Part shown: piece after piece, positions 9,818-19,450 of the stretch
Layout: every line of letters begins with the position of its first letter
Position numbering within the stretch: position 1 is the stretch's first letter
Assembly: GCA_016721305.1 (NCBI GenBank)
Contig: JADKIH010000001.1
Location: 372,001 to 436,000 of the forward strand
DNA from: Bacteroidota bacterium
GTDB lineage: Bacteria > Bacteroidota > Bacteroidia > AKYH767-A > 2013-40CM-41-45
Length of the DNA stretch: 64,000 nt
Direction of reading: 5' to 3'
Program-made: the position numbers and the translations under genes
The notes under the pieces: generated by a model
What the model saw: the letters and a program-made list of their open reading frames with translations, nothing else
Told to the model about the DNA's origin: nothing
Database searches by the model: none

Positions 9818-10171
9818 TCACCTGGCAAGCGAAAAATCCTTCCAAAAGATCGGCTTACAGGGCTTTACTCTGGCTTGAAGTTTTTTATCGGCGATCTCAG
9901 GATTACTTCTGACAAAGCGATGGATTTCATGTTCATTTTCTGCCTCTACCAGTGTGATAAAACCATTCCCATTTTCAAACAACGCCGCCATGAGCAATTT
10001 CCCGTCAGTGTAAGCCTGACGAATATAACTCTCATGCCGGCGCAAATCCGCATTCGTAAAAGTTTTATTCAATGGAAAATTCTCGCCCATTGTCCAAAGT
10101 ATAAAATACAATTGTTTCAAGCCGCTGTTATACCGCGGCTCGTGCGAGTGGAAATCGAAATTTGTTATCAT
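9818..10171 (-). CDS. YciI-like (YCII-related) domain protein
   Basis: A 117-residue cytosolic protein with a ferredoxin-like layout. NADLRRHESYIRQAYTDGKLLMAAL followed by NGFITLVEAENEHEIHRFVRSNPEI matches the arrangement of YCII-related proteins, where a His in the first helix region and an Asp/Glu later form the putative active site. About 20 extra residues precede the domain. Monocistronic; substrate unknown. Confidence 0.6.
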   Translation of the reverse strand: MITNFDFHSHEPRYNSGLKQLYFILWTMGENFPLNKTFTNADLRRHESYIRQAYTDGKLLMAALFENGNGFITLVEAENEHEIHRFVRSNPEIADKKLQARVKPCKPIFWKDFSLAR

Positions 10172-10354
10172 TCGTTAGTGGTTTAAGTGCAAAAAGATTA
10201 ACTGCATTCCCTTGTATTCAACAACTTATCAGGTGAGGAATAAGTCATCAGGAATTTATACTCAAAACTTCAAAAATGATTTTGCTTTTTTATCAGCGTT
10301 GTGTCAGGTGTGTGTCAGGTGCAAGTCATTTTCCAAAACGTGTACGAAGGTTTG

Positions 10355-10535
10355 GTTGTCTCCCTGTTCCTCCCTCTGCTCCTCTCCCTGCTCCTCTCCC
10401 TCCTCTCCCTGTTCCTCTCCCTGTTCCTCTCCCTGCTCCTCTCCTGCTCTTCCTCAACCTCCTCACTCATCTCTCATCTCTCCTCACTCATCTCTCCCAC
10501 TCCCACAAAATCCCGCCCTCCATCTCATGCTCCTC
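10355..10535 (+). repeat. Polypyrimidine low-complexity tract
   Basis: About 180 bp made almost only of C and T on the plus strand, with repeating blocks like TCTCCCTGTTCC and TCTCCCTGCTCC. Open frames across it encode only Leu/Ser/Pro runs and are not genes. The gap from 10187 to 10606 contains nothing else I can name. Confidence 0.85.
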
Positions 10536-10606
10536 ATATACTCTTAAAAAAAAAAGAGGCCCCCAAAAAAAGCCTCCCTAGTCTCTGTACCCTAAATATA
10601 TTAATA

Positions 10607-10822
10607 CTAATACTTCAACTCCTCATTAAACCGAGGCTTCTCTTCCTTAATTTTAGATGAGTAGAAAGTAAGCAGCGCATGCGCAATAAGTGTTATAGAT
10701 AGAAATATCAGTAGCTCCTCATCCATCAGGCTCCATACAATAAAACCCATAATCCCGGATATAGCTAGCCTCTGGGGCCAGGTACTAAGTAGCCTCCTGG
10801 TGGCTCGTTTCGATAAAATCAT
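10607..10822 (-). CDS. Small membrane protein, unknown
   Basis: A 71-residue frame starting MILSKRATRRLL. A basic N terminus is followed by two hydrophobic helices (LAISGIMGFIVWSLM and LIFLSITLIAHALLTFY) and a charged tail EEKPRFNEELKY. This looks like a genuine two-helix membrane protein rather than a shadow, as nothing is coded opposite. No family recognised. Confidence 0.45.
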   Translation of the reverse strand: MILSKRATRRLLSTWPQRLAISGIMGFIVWSLMDEELLIFLSITLIAHALLTFYSSKIKEEKPRFNEELKY

Positions 10823-10922
10823 GTGACTCGCAGTTATTTCCGTATGCAAGATATAAACTTTCCGATAATTACAAAAAAAATCTCACTTTTGAGTCGAGAT
10901 TTTTTACCAGATTCCCCACTAC

Positions 10923-12205
10923 GTGGATTACACGCAAACGCTCGACTATTTGTTTTCCCGCCTTCCGATGTTTCATAGGATAGGCTCGGCCGCCTATAAA
11001 GCCGACTTGAAAAACACCATTGCTATCAGTGAGCTGCTGGGGAAACCTGAAAAATCATTCAAATCTGTACACATTGCCGGGACAAACGGCAAAGGATCCA
11101 CCTCTCATATGCTCGCCGCTATTATGCAGAAATGCGGGTATAAGACAGGTTTGTACACCTCTCCTCACCTGAAAGATTTTCGAGAACGAATCCGTATCAA
11201 TGGGAAAATGATTCCTGAAAACGAAGTCGTTTCTTTTGTAGTGAATTACAAAAACGACTTTGAAGCAATAGAGCAAGCTTTTTCGAATGGACGGTCGGAC
11301 TGGCATTCCACTATTTTGCGAAGGAAAAAGTTGATATCGCAATTATCGAAACGGGATTAGGCGGACGACTCGATTCGACAAATCTGGTCCAACCTGATGT
11401 CTCCGTAATCACTAACATCAGCTTCGATCACATGAATCTGCTGGGAGATACACTCGAAAAAATTGCAGGAGAAAAAGCCGGAATTATAAAATCAAAAACT
11501 CCTGTCATCGTCGGCGAAAGACAAAACGAATGTGATTTTGTATTCACAAATAAAGCACTGGAATTAAACGCACCGATTATCTTTGCTTCAGATCACACAA
11601 CCGTAAAGAGAATCAGCAACAGCCTTACTTCGCAAATTTTTGAAATCAATCACGACAATGAAAAGGCTTTGCATGTCGAGCTCGATCTTCCCGGTATCTA
11701 TCAGGTTAAAAATATCGCTACGGTTTTTCAAACGGTGATCGAATTGCGGAAACTGGGATGGAATATCAGTGCCGAAAATTTCTGCTCCGCGCTCGAAAGT
11801 GTGAGAGAAACAACCGGCCTGAATGGACGCTGGCAAAAATTACAGGAACAGCCGTTGGTGATTTGCGATGTCGGACACAACAAAGCCGGAATTGAAAACA
11901 TTCTTTATCAAATTAAACAACATAAATACAAAACACTCCGAATGGTGATCGGAATGGTAAACGATAAAGATATTTCTACCATTCTCAAAATGCTGCCCAA
12001 AGAAGCTGTCTACTATTTTTGCAAAGCCAATATCCCCAGAGCTCTGGATCAGAAAGAGCTTAAAAATTCCGCAAATAACGTGGGACTAATGGGCGAAGAG
12101 TATGATAGCGTGCAATCTGCACTTAAAAATGCGGTTTCAGACGCCGGAGCCGACGACTTCATTTTCGTTGGCGGCAGCACCTTTGTTGTTGCTGAAGTCG
12201 TATAA
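10923..12205 (+). CDS. folC: Folylpolyglutamate synthase / dihydrofolate synthase (one apparent frameshift)
   Basis: Adds glutamate to dihydropteroate and folates using ATP. The Mur-ligase-type P-loop AGTNGKGSTSHML (about residues 50-62), the TGLGGRLDSTN block, ITNISFDHMNLLGDTLEKIA and the C-terminal DVGHNKAGI are all present. The frame breaks in the T-run at 11279-11283; one added T reads FFEWTVGLAFHYFAKEKVDIA, rejoining the two parts. Start is GTG at 10923. Repaired length is about 428 residues, normal for FolC. Single-copy essential enzyme, so a real inactivating mutation is unlikely. Confidence 0.94.
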
Positions 12206-12334
12206 AACCTTACGTTTTTTAATAAAAAACTCCTTCAACGTATATTAAAATACAAAATTCCTTCTTACCTTCACCTTTGAAACAAATAGTGATGCTAAAT
12301 TGTATAAATCATCAATTTCGCATTGCCTGCTCTC

Positions 12335-12703
12335 GTGAATAAAGCCCTGCACATTTTTCTTGCTTTTCTGTTGATCTGCCAGTCATTCAGCAGTCTTTTC
12401 ATCGTTGCCGGCTACGAGATCAACAAAGATTTTATCACTAAAAATATTTGTGTAAACAAGAACAAGCCTTTGCTGCATTGTAATGGTAAATGTCACCTGA
12501 AAAAGGAACTTTCCAAAGACAGTGAAAGCGAAACCGGAACAAAAGGGCCTCAAAAAGAAAAATCAGAAACGCTGACGTTATTTCCCTTTCAAGCACAGCG
12601 TTTTGCTCCTTTCATGACCGGTTTCGAATTCTGCTATTTTACACCTACTGAAAACATCATCCCCGGATTTAGTTACATGCCGGAAAGACCACCTGCGGCT
12701 TAA
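12335..12703 (+). CDS. Small exported Cys-containing protein upstream of the MbnP/MbnH pair
   Basis: About 122 residues from GTG at 12335 (a TTG lies 12 bp upstream). A hydrophobic N-terminal segment (ALHIFLAFLLICQSF) suggests export or anchoring. The mature part carries CVNKNKPLLHCNGKCHLKKEL, three cysteines and histidines in a compact cluster, then a basic linker and an aromatic tail. Such small proteins often precede MbnP-like genes in Bacteroidota. A periplasmic copper-binding or delivery role is an inference from the Cys/His cluster and the next two genes. No catalytic domain seen. Confidence 0.6.
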   Translation: MNKALHIFLAFLLICQSFSSLFIVAGYEINKDFITKNICVNKNKPLLHCNGKCHLKKELSKDSESETGTKGPQKEKSETLTLFPFQAQRFAPFMTGFEFCYFTPTENIIPGFSYMPERPPAA

Positions 12704-12804
12704 TTCCCTTTTGTCTTTCTGTTTTTCCTCCTGCTCCATGCGTAATTTGCTTATTGCGCTGCTGAAGCGGAATTATTCATTATTAACTAAATCAAAACAA
12801 TCCA

Positions 12805-13554
12805 ATGAAAAAAAATATCTATTACTTCATACTCATCCTCGTTACAATTACCACTGTTTCTTCTTGTAAAAAAGACACCGAAACTCCTGCCTCTACCGAA
12901 GAAACACTTAGCTTTCACCTTCATCGAAATGTCGGTACCGCTGATGGAATATACGACAGTCTCTACCAAACTGCATCAGGAAGAAAATTCAATATCACTG
13001 ATTACCGCTTTTATATCTCAAACATCGTACTTATCAAAGGCGACGGAAGCTTATACCCTCTCACAGGAAAAGTGATTCTTGCCGGACCTTCAGCGATGGA
13101 ATATGAACTTCAAAAAGTACCTGTAGGTAACTACAAAGGATTTACTTTTATGATGGGACTCGACTCCATTACCAATCATTCCGACCCTACTACTTTCGGA
13201 GCCGGAAGCCCACTGGCCGTGCAAACTCCATCTATCCACTGGGATTGGAATAGCGGTTATATCTTCTTCAAAGTGGAAGGCAAAGTCGACACTACTGCTG
13301 CTGCAAATGGAAGTGCAGATTTCGACTATCTCTATCACATTGGAATGGATGACTTAAAACGTACAATTGACTTTAGTACAAATGCATTTTCTGTCGTATC
13401 CGGAAGCCCTCATGAATTGCATATCGAATTTGATTTACTAGAAGCTTTGTCAAATGTTGATATGCGTACGGAGAATATGACTCATACAATGGACAATTTC
13501 CCATTGGCAACAAAGATCGCAGACAACTGGCAAGCTGCCTGGAGTGCTGAGTAA
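12805..13554 (+). CDS. MbnP-family copper-associated lipoprotein
   Basis: A 249-residue protein with lipobox VSSC (Cys near 20). The domain shows family hallmarks: LSFHLHRNVG at the start, FNITDYRFYISNI, and HWDWNSGYIFFKVEG, where the tryptophan motif lies. In characterised MbnP a Trp is oxidised to kynurenine by the partner haem enzyme MbnH to complete a copper site. The partner gene follows 29 bp downstream, strongly supporting the pairing. No methanobactin precursor or biosynthesis gene is visible, so this is a methanobactin-independent locus. Located in periplasm or outer membrane, copper handling inferred. Confidence 0.85.
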   Translation: MKKNIYYFILILVTITTVSSCKKDTETPASTEETLSFHLHRNVGTADGIYDSLYQTASGRKFNITDYRFYISNIVLIKGDGSLYPLTGKVILAGPSAMEYELQKVPVGNYKGFTFMMGLDSITNHSDPTTFGAGSPLAVQTPSIHWDWNSGYIFFKVEGKVDTTAAANGSADFDYLYHIGMDDLKRTIDFSTNAFSVVSGSPHELHIEFDLLEALSNVDMRTENMTHTMDNFPLATKIADNWQAAWSAE

Positions 13555-13583
13555 ATTCTCTAACGTTATCAAAGATTCGCTCG

Positions 13584-14582
13584 ATGAAAAAAACATTGCT
13601 CTATATCTTCCTGATCAGCCTGACAGTTTACGCCTGCAAAAAGGATGATGATGTTCCTGCTATCGATCCGGATGCGCAGGTCTTTACACTTCAGGTTCCA
13701 AGAGGATTTCCGTATCCTTCTGTTCCGGCTGATAATCGACCGACGAATTATCGTGTTCGTCTCGGCAAGCAATTATTCAACGATCCGATTCTTTCACGCG
13801 ACAGTACTATCTCATGTGCCAGCTGCCATAAGGAAAACATGAAATTCACCGATGGCCTTCCGTTCAGTGAAGGTATCGCCGGACGTCACGCTGCCAGAAA
13901 CTCTCCGTCAATTCTGAATATTGCCTACCAGCCATATCTGTTTTGGGATGGAGGAAATCCGACTGTAGAGCAACAAGTTCTGGGCCCCATCGGAAATCCA
14001 AACGAAATGGATTTCGATGCCAACTTAGTCGTTGAACGATTAAAAAGAAATCCTGATTACGTGTTCAAATTTATGCAGGCTTATGGAAAAGAACCTTCTG
14101 TGTACACACTTACCAGAGCAATTGCAAATTACGAAAGAACACTGTTTACAGGAACTTCAAAATACGATCGCTACATGTACGATCACGATTCAACAGCTCT
14201 CAATGCCAGCGAAAAGAACGGAATGACATTATTCTTTAATGAAATCGGCGACTGTTTTCACTGCCATGTCGACTACAACTTCACCGATTACTCGTTTCAG
14301 AATAATGGACTGTACGTAAATTATCCTGACTCAGGAAGAGCACGTATTACTCTTAAAGCTTCCGATGTCGGTAAGTTCAAAGTGCCTACTCTTCGAAATG
14401 TTGAACTGACGGCACCTTACATGCACGACGGAAGTATGGCTACACTGGAGCAAGTGATCGATCACTACGCCAGCGGTGGTCAGGCTCACCCGAATAAATC
14501 AAACGTCGTTCGTCCCCGCCCGCTCACAGCTCAGGACAAAACGGATTTGGTTAACTTTCTAAAAGCGTTGACGGATTTGTGA
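13584..14582 (+). CDS. MbnH/MauG-like di-haem cytochrome c peroxidase family protein
   Basis: A 332-residue protein with signal sequence and a lipobox-like YAC, and two CxxCH haem-c motifs, CASCH (about residue 80) and CFHCH (about 230). PYMHDGSMATLEQVIDHY near the C terminus is typical of the bacterial cytochrome c peroxidase/MauG superfamily. Next to MbnP, the likely role is oxidising the MbnP tryptophan rather than detoxifying peroxide, but sequence alone cannot exclude a peroxidase. Followed by a strong terminator, closing a compact three-gene unit from 12.3 kb. Confidence 0.88.
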   Translation: MKKTLLYIFLISLTVYACKKDDDVPAIDPDAQVFTLQVPRGFPYPSVPADNRPTNYRVRLGKQLFNDPILSRDSTISCASCHKENMKFTDGLPFSEGIAGRHAARNSPSILNIAYQPYLFWDGGNPTVEQQVLGPIGNPNEMDFDANLVVERLKRNPDYVFKFMQAYGKEPSVYTLTRAIANYERTLFTGTSKYDRYMYDHDSTALNASEKNGMTLFFNEIGDCFHCHVDYNFTDYSFQNNGLYVNYPDSGRARITLKASDVGKFKVPTLRNVELTAPYMHDGSMATLEQVIDHYASGGQAHPNKSNVVRPRPLTAQDKTDLVNFLKALTDL

Positions 14583-14618
14583 TCAGTGAACGTTGAATTG
14601 TTCCGGAAATAAGTAAAT

Positions 14619-14663
14619 AAAAGGGGCTTCATGATTTTACCAAAATCGCGAAGCCCCTTTTCC
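14619..14663 (+). terminator. Rho-independent terminator after the copper locus
   Basis: AAAAGGGGCTTC pairs with GAAGCCCCTTTT, with GATTTT and AAAATC pairing inside; T-rich on both ends so it may work in both directions. Confidence 0.85.
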
Positions 14664-14669
14664 TATCTT

Positions 14670-14764
14670 CGTAACTCGCAACCCGCAACCCGCAACCCGC
14701 AACCCGTAACCCGTAACTCGCAACCCGCAACCCGTAACTCGCAACCCGTACCCCGCAACCCGCC
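14670..14764. repeat. GCAACCC/GTAACTC heptamer array reaching the GH18 start codon
   Basis: Around thirteen tandem 7-mers (GCAACCC, GTAACCC, GTAACTC variants). The array ends only three bases before the ATG of the GH18 gene, leaving no room for an ordinary promoter or ribosome site in unique sequence. Confidence 0.9.
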
Positions 14765-14767
14765 CAA

Positions 14768-16042
14768 ATGAAACCCCTCCTCTCCCTCCTTATCCTCACA
14801 ACACTGCTCAGCACCGAATCAAAATCGCAGAGCCACGACCTGATCGGTTATTGGCATAATTGGTATTCTGCTGCATCGCCTTACATTGAACTGGATCAGG
14901 TCGACAGTCGATATTCAATCGTTGCCGTTTCATTCGCTGAAGCAGCGGTTGGAAGTGATTACCAAATGGTATTTATTCCGGGAATGGTGAGCAGCTCAGT
15001 TTTACAGCAGCAGATTCAATCATTGAAACAGCAGGGACAAAAGGTGATAATTTCCATGGGAGGAGCAAATAGTCCTATCTCACTCGACAATGTCGTGGAA
15101 CGCGACACCTTTGTCGCTTCGATGGAAAGAATCATCAACGACTACGATTTCGATGGTATCGATATCGACTTTGAAGGGAGCTCACTCTCAACAACAGGTG
15201 GCACCATTTCTACTCCGACTGATCAGAAAATCATTAATCTGATTGATGCAATTAAAACACTACAACAAAATTATTTCAATCAACATCAAAAGCACTTAAT
15301 GCTGACCATGGCACCTGAAACAGCATTCGTTCAGGGCGGACAATCAACGTTTGGCGGAATCTGGGGAGCTTACCTTCCGGTGATTGAAGCCTTACGCGAT
15401 TCACTCGACATTTTGAGCGTGCAATTATACAATAGTGGAAGCATGTACGGACTCGATGGAAATACGTACTCTCAAGGCACAGCCGATTTCATTGTTGCAA
15501 TGACAGAAGCAACGATCCATGGCTTCATGACAAGCGGAGGCTCATTTACAGGACTACCTGAATCAAAAATCGCCGTAGGTCTTCCTGCTTGTCAGGGAGC
15601 GGCCGGTGGCGGGTATGCCGACTCGGCAACAGTTGCATCTGCAATGCGGTATTTAATCGGACAAGGTCCTCAACCTGGAAATTATCATTTATTAAATTCT
15701 TCCGGCTATCCGAATCTAAGAGGAATGATGACATGGTCGATCAACTGGGATGCAGCCTGTTCCGTTTTTTTGGAATATGCGGCAAATTATGAATCAATCT
15801 TTGGTTCAACATCAGTGATCGAAGAACATCAAACAACGGAGAAATCAATTTATCCGAATCCTGCCAATCACATTATCAATTTCACAAAAGACCCGAATGA
15901 TCTGATCTTGATTACGGACGTTACCGGCAAAACAATTAGCGTTTCGTCACCTAATAGCGTTCTCGACATCAGCTTTCTTGCACAGGGTTCTTATTTCCTG
16001 AAAATCGGATCCGAAACTTTTCGACTCGTAAAAATTGAATAA
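14768..16042 (+). CDS. Secreted glycoside hydrolase family 18 protein with T9SS sorting tail
   Basis: Predicted chitinase-like enzyme. A signal peptide (LLSLLILTTLLSTESKS) is followed by a TIM-barrel with ISMGGANSP and the GH18 catalytic motif DFDGIDIDFEG, where the final Glu is the acid/base. Conserved MTMAPETAF and MMTWSINWD strands are present. The C terminus from about residue 350 (IYPNPANHIINF to YFLKIGS) is a Por-type sorting domain, so the protein should cross the outer membrane by type IX secretion. Intact at 424 residues. Substrate may be chitin or another GlcNAc polymer. Confidence 0.92.
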   Translation: MKPLLSLLILTTLLSTESKSQSHDLIGYWHNWYSAASPYIELDQVDSRYSIVAVSFAEAAVGSDYQMVFIPGMVSSSVLQQQIQSLKQQGQKVIISMGGANSPISLDNVVERDTFVASMERIINDYDFDGIDIDFEGSSLSTTGGTISTPTDQKIINLIDAIKTLQQNYFNQHQKHLMLTMAPETAFVQGGQSTFGGIWGAYLPVIEALRDSLDILSVQLYNSGSMYGLDGNTYSQGTADFIVAMTEATIHGFMTSGGSFTGLPESKIAVGLPACQGAAGGGYADSATVASAMRYLIGQGPQPGNYHLLNSSGYPNLRGMMTWSINWDAACSVFLEYAANYESIFGSTSVIEEHQTTEKSIYPNPANHIINFTKDPNDLILITDVTGKTISVSSPNSVLDISFLAQGSYFLKIGSETFRLVKIE

Positions 16043-16130
16043 TAGACCATCATTGACCTAATTTTGACTAACGTTGCTTTTAAAGACGTGAATAGAGGCA
16101 AATAGGATTGGAAGTATGAAACGAGATAAA

Positions 16131-16138
16131 TACATTTA
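16131..16138 (+). promoter_or_regulatory. Candidate Bacteroidota promoter (-7 box TACATTTA)
   Basis: TACATTTA resembles TAnnTTTG and lies 20 bp after TTG (16108-16110), the usual -33/-7 layout, about 20 bp before the next start codon. Confidence 0.45.
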
Positions 16139-16158
16139 TGCATCTCTAATCTCGCCTC

Positions 16159-17787
16159 ATGAAAAAATATTTACTCTTAACGTTAGCTGTCATTCTTTTT
16201 ACTTCTCGAGCTGAAGCACAAATTACAGGATCTACTGATGTTTGTTCAGGATACGTTTACAATTACTCGATAGTTGTTGCAGGTGCCGCAAGTTACCCTG
16301 GTCACTTCCGGGAGGTTGGCTTATTTTATCCGGAACCGGAACCTCTCAAATCAATGTATTGTGCAATACAAATGTAGGACAGGTTTGTGTTGCAGCATAT
16401 GACACCGCAGGACTTCCTCTTTCAACAGCTTGTCTCAGTATTCAATGGGGCGGTGGCGGATCAGGCTGGGAGGCTATTCAAACACCGGTCACACCTTGTA
16501 ATTGCGCTCCTTTTGTAATCGGTGTGGGTCCTATAGCAGGCATCTGCCCGGGAACTTGTGGTAATGGCATGCCAAGCCCAAATATGTATTTCGCTGTCTA
16601 CGACAACGTATGGGGTTCCGGAGTATATCAGGGACCTGCCGACAATGCGACTGTATATAGCACACCCTTTGGTACCGGAATTTATTCTTGGTATGTTTAT
16701 CCAATTGACACTTCGCTTGGATTAGCAAATGCCATTCTGATCTCGGGAGGATCTTGCGGAGCACCGGTAAACAATATCGTTACCGTTTTCGGCTGCATGC
16801 CGACCATTTATCCGGTATCAATTACCCCTTCCCCTGTTTGCGTCGGTGATACTTTCACAGCTGCCGACCTATTTAGCTCCGGAACATTCGACGGATGGTT
16901 TTCTGACCCTCAAATATTAATTCTGCCAACGGCATCTTTTTATAGCACTCAGGCAGTAGCCGTTAGTGGTCCCGGATTCTTCAATATCGGTTTTTTATCA
17001 ACTGACATATCCGGTTGCCCTCTTAGCGGCACAGGTATTGTAGAAGTTCAACTGTGCAGTCCGACACCTGTTGCTAATTTCATCGCCAACACTACGTCAA
17101 TTTGTCCATACGCCTGCGTGAACTTTACCAATAACACTTCTAATGGAACTTCATATCATTGGCGTTTTCCGGGTGCCGTGCCTGACACAAGCTCCTCTTT
17201 AAACCCTCCTACAATTTGCTACGGCAGCAGCGGAGACTACGATGTCGAATTGATTGCCGAAAACGCAAATGGTTCCGACACGCTTTTACTGCAAAACTAC
17301 ATTCACGTTTATACTGTCGCTTCAACAAACAGTCATTTCCAAAACGACACGGCTTTCATCAATACCGGATTCGTTTCTTACGAATGGTATTTCAATAACC
17401 AACTTTTACAAGGTGTCAACAGCTACTATTGTCCGGTTCCGGTAAGCGGCGACTATAGTGCCATCGTAACCGATGCAAATGGTTGCAACCAAACCGTTGT
17501 TTTCCTTGGATTGGTCTCTTCCGTTTCGCAAAACGAGATTCAGTCGACAATAAATATTTTCCCTAACCCTGCATCTGACATTCTCACCATTGAAAATCTG
17601 AACAAAAATAATCCGGTAATAAGTATTGAGATCATAAATCAGACCCGCCAGAAAATCCGGTCGCACAATGGCTCGTCGGAGAATCGAATCAATCTCTCCG
17701 TAAATAATCTAGCCAACGGAATTTATACACTGAAAATCCAGTACAGGCAACGGAAACATTTTCAAAAAGGCCGTTATTCAAAATTAA
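16159..17787 (+). CDS. Secreted PKD-domain adhesin-like protein with T9SS tail (two apparent frameshifts)
   Basis: Signal peptide MKKYLLLTLAVILFTSRAEA, then Cys- and Gly-rich modules, then a PKD-like domain beginning near CVNFTNNTSNG and including YHWRFPGA and SGDYDVELIAENANG. The tail from IFPNPASDILTIEN is a type IX sorting domain. The frame breaks at 16296-16298 (one C restores SYPWSLPGGW) and near 17743, where removing one T gives QTGNGNIFKKAVIQN ending at 17787, the expected tail. Without the second correction the frame would run through the terminator at 17808, which is not credible. Probably surface adhesion; partner unknown. Confidence 0.8.
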
Positions 17788-17807
17788 ATTTCAGACATAT
17801 AAATAAC

Positions 17808-17840
17808 AAAAAAGCTCTCCTTTCACAGAGAGCTTTTTTG
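17808..17840 (+). terminator. Terminator between convergent secreted-protein genes
   Basis: AAAAAAGCTCTC pairs with GAGAGCTTTTTT; symmetrical, so it can serve both converging transcripts. Confidence 0.9.
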
Positions 17841-17863
17841 TTATCCTGAATTCACTTAGGCTA

Positions 17864-19450
17864 TCATTGCACAATCAGCATATTTCTCACTTGCTGCAAA
17901 GAACCATTTTGTAATCGTGCATAATAAACTCCCGGTGCATAATTTTCGTTCTCAAACCAGATTTTATATTCGCCGGCCGGATAATCTCCATCGACAGGCG
18001 TCTTCAACAACTGTCCTTCTCCATTGAATATTTGAATCGAAGTGTGACCTCCTTTGCTCGTGAAATTAATGTATGTACTTGAGGTAAACGGATTCGGGTA
18101 ATTACTTATTAAATTCTCTCCGGCCGCCTGATTTAACTCGTGTACGGCGGTTCCGCTGCACGCACTACTCTGAATTATCGGAAGAGTTTGGAAATTCTGC
18201 AACAAAATTGTATTCAAATCAATGTTGGGAACACATAACCAATCCTGAAGTATCGAAGCATAGACTGACCTGAAATCATATTGCATGGCCACATTATCAT
18301 TCACCGTCGTTCCCATAGGAATAACAGGGTTGGTTCCGACAATGCCGCTTTGAACCGCTTTACCAAAAACAAACAATGGCGCTGCAGCTCCATGATCTGT
18401 TCCTTCCGAAGCATTCGACATAATCCGACGACCAAACTCTGAAAATGTCATTCCCACTACTCTGTCTTCAATACTCAGATAAGCAAGATCATCCATAAAT
18501 GCACTGATAGCAACCGAAAGCTTCGTTAATAAATCTGCATGCGTACCGGTCGTCGTATCATTTGCATCAACTTGTGATGAGTGATTATCGAAACCTGTCA
18601 AATTCACCATGTAAATTTTAGTCTTCATTCCTCCTGCAATCAATCGAGCTACGATTTGCAACTGATCTGCCAACGAATTTGTTCCGGCTGCCGGGTATGA
18701 AGAAGATTGTTGTGTGATATTGGCCGCAGCTGTTTGAATCACGCTCGCATAGGCATTCGATTGTTGTGCCACCGATCTTACATATGTCAACTCTTTCCCC
18801 GCAGGAGTGTTTGGCGCCGGATCCTGAATTCCATTAATTAAATTATAGAAGCTTGTCGGATCTGTTATTGCCATTCCCATGCTTGTCGACGGACCTTGCA
18901 AGGCCATCGATACCGTAGAACCGATTTGCAACGCCAGGGGATCAGGCATTGTCGTATTCGGATACCCTGTAGGAAAATTCGGATACTCGTAATTTAAATA
19001 CCTTCCGGCCCAGCCTGTCGATAAAACCTGATTCGCATCCGAACCGCTCAGCCAAATATCGGTCGATCGAAAATGCGAGAAATTCTGCGATGGATATCCT
19101 ACGCCCTGTACGATATTTAATCGTCCGTTATTAAAAATCTGCTGCATACCCGTCATCGAAGGATGTAATCCGGTAACCGTACTCCCGCTGAGCGGCAATA
19201 CCGCCGTATCCGGAATTAATATATTCGGACGTGCGAGCGATAAGGCACTATATTGATCAAGTGGTATTACGGTATTCAATCCATCATTTCCTCCATTCAA
19301 CTGAATCAGCACAAGTACATGATCAGTTAATGTAGAATTTGTTAATGCATGCATCAATGGTGATCCTGCAAATGCTTTGAACGATAACCCGTTCAACAAA
19401 GCCGGCAAAGTAACTACCGGGGTATATAATCGTTCCATGCATTCGTCCAA
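17864..19450 (-). CDS. DUF1501 domain protein with T9SS tail, abnormal N terminus
   Basis: Sulfatase-like DUF1501 protein, usually exported and paired with a DUF1800 protein. Visible: LVLIQLNGGNDGLNT, then NFSHFRSTDIWLSG, TEFGRR-like MTFSEFGRRI and GTDHGAAAPLFVFG. The C terminus NLISNYPNPFTSS to the end is a type IX sorting domain. The usual start (basic residues and signal) is missing: the frame begins MDECMERLYTP inside sequence that, in another frame, codes the preceding protein's tail, before rejoining the family at TLPALLNGLSFKAF. A deletion across the junction is the simplest explanation. Function of the family is unknown. Confidence 0.85.
   Translation of the reverse strand: MDECMERLYTPVVTLPALLNGLSFKAFAGSPLMHALTNSTLTDHVLVLIQLNGGNDGLNTVIPLDQYSALSLARPNILIPDTAVLPLSGSTVTGLHPSMTGMQQIFNNGRLNIVQGVGYPSQNFSHFRSTDIWLSGSDANQVLSTGWAGRYLNYEYPNFPTGYPNTTMPDPLALQIGSTVSMALQGPSTSMGMAITDPTSFYNLINGIQDPAPNTPAGKELTYVRSVAQQSNAYASVIQTAAANITQQSSSYPAAGTNSLADQLQIVARLIAGGMKTKIYMVNLTGFDNHSSQVDANDTTTGTHADLLTKLSVAISAFMDDLAYLSIEDRVVGMTFSEFGRRIMSNASEGTDHGAAAPLFVFGKAVQSGIVGTNPVIPMGTTVNDNVAMQYDFRSVYASILQDWLCVPNIDLNTILLQNFQTLPIIQSSACSGTAVHELNQAAGENLISNYPNPFTSSTYINFTSKGGHTSIQIFNGEGQLLKTPVDGDYPAGEYKIWFENENYAPGVYYARLQNGSLQQVRNMLIVQ

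Noticed and set aside
10212..10660. Overlapping Leu/Ser/Pro-rich open frames in all three forward frames
   Set aside because: They are low-complexity translations of the polypyrimidine tract, with no start context or conserved residues.
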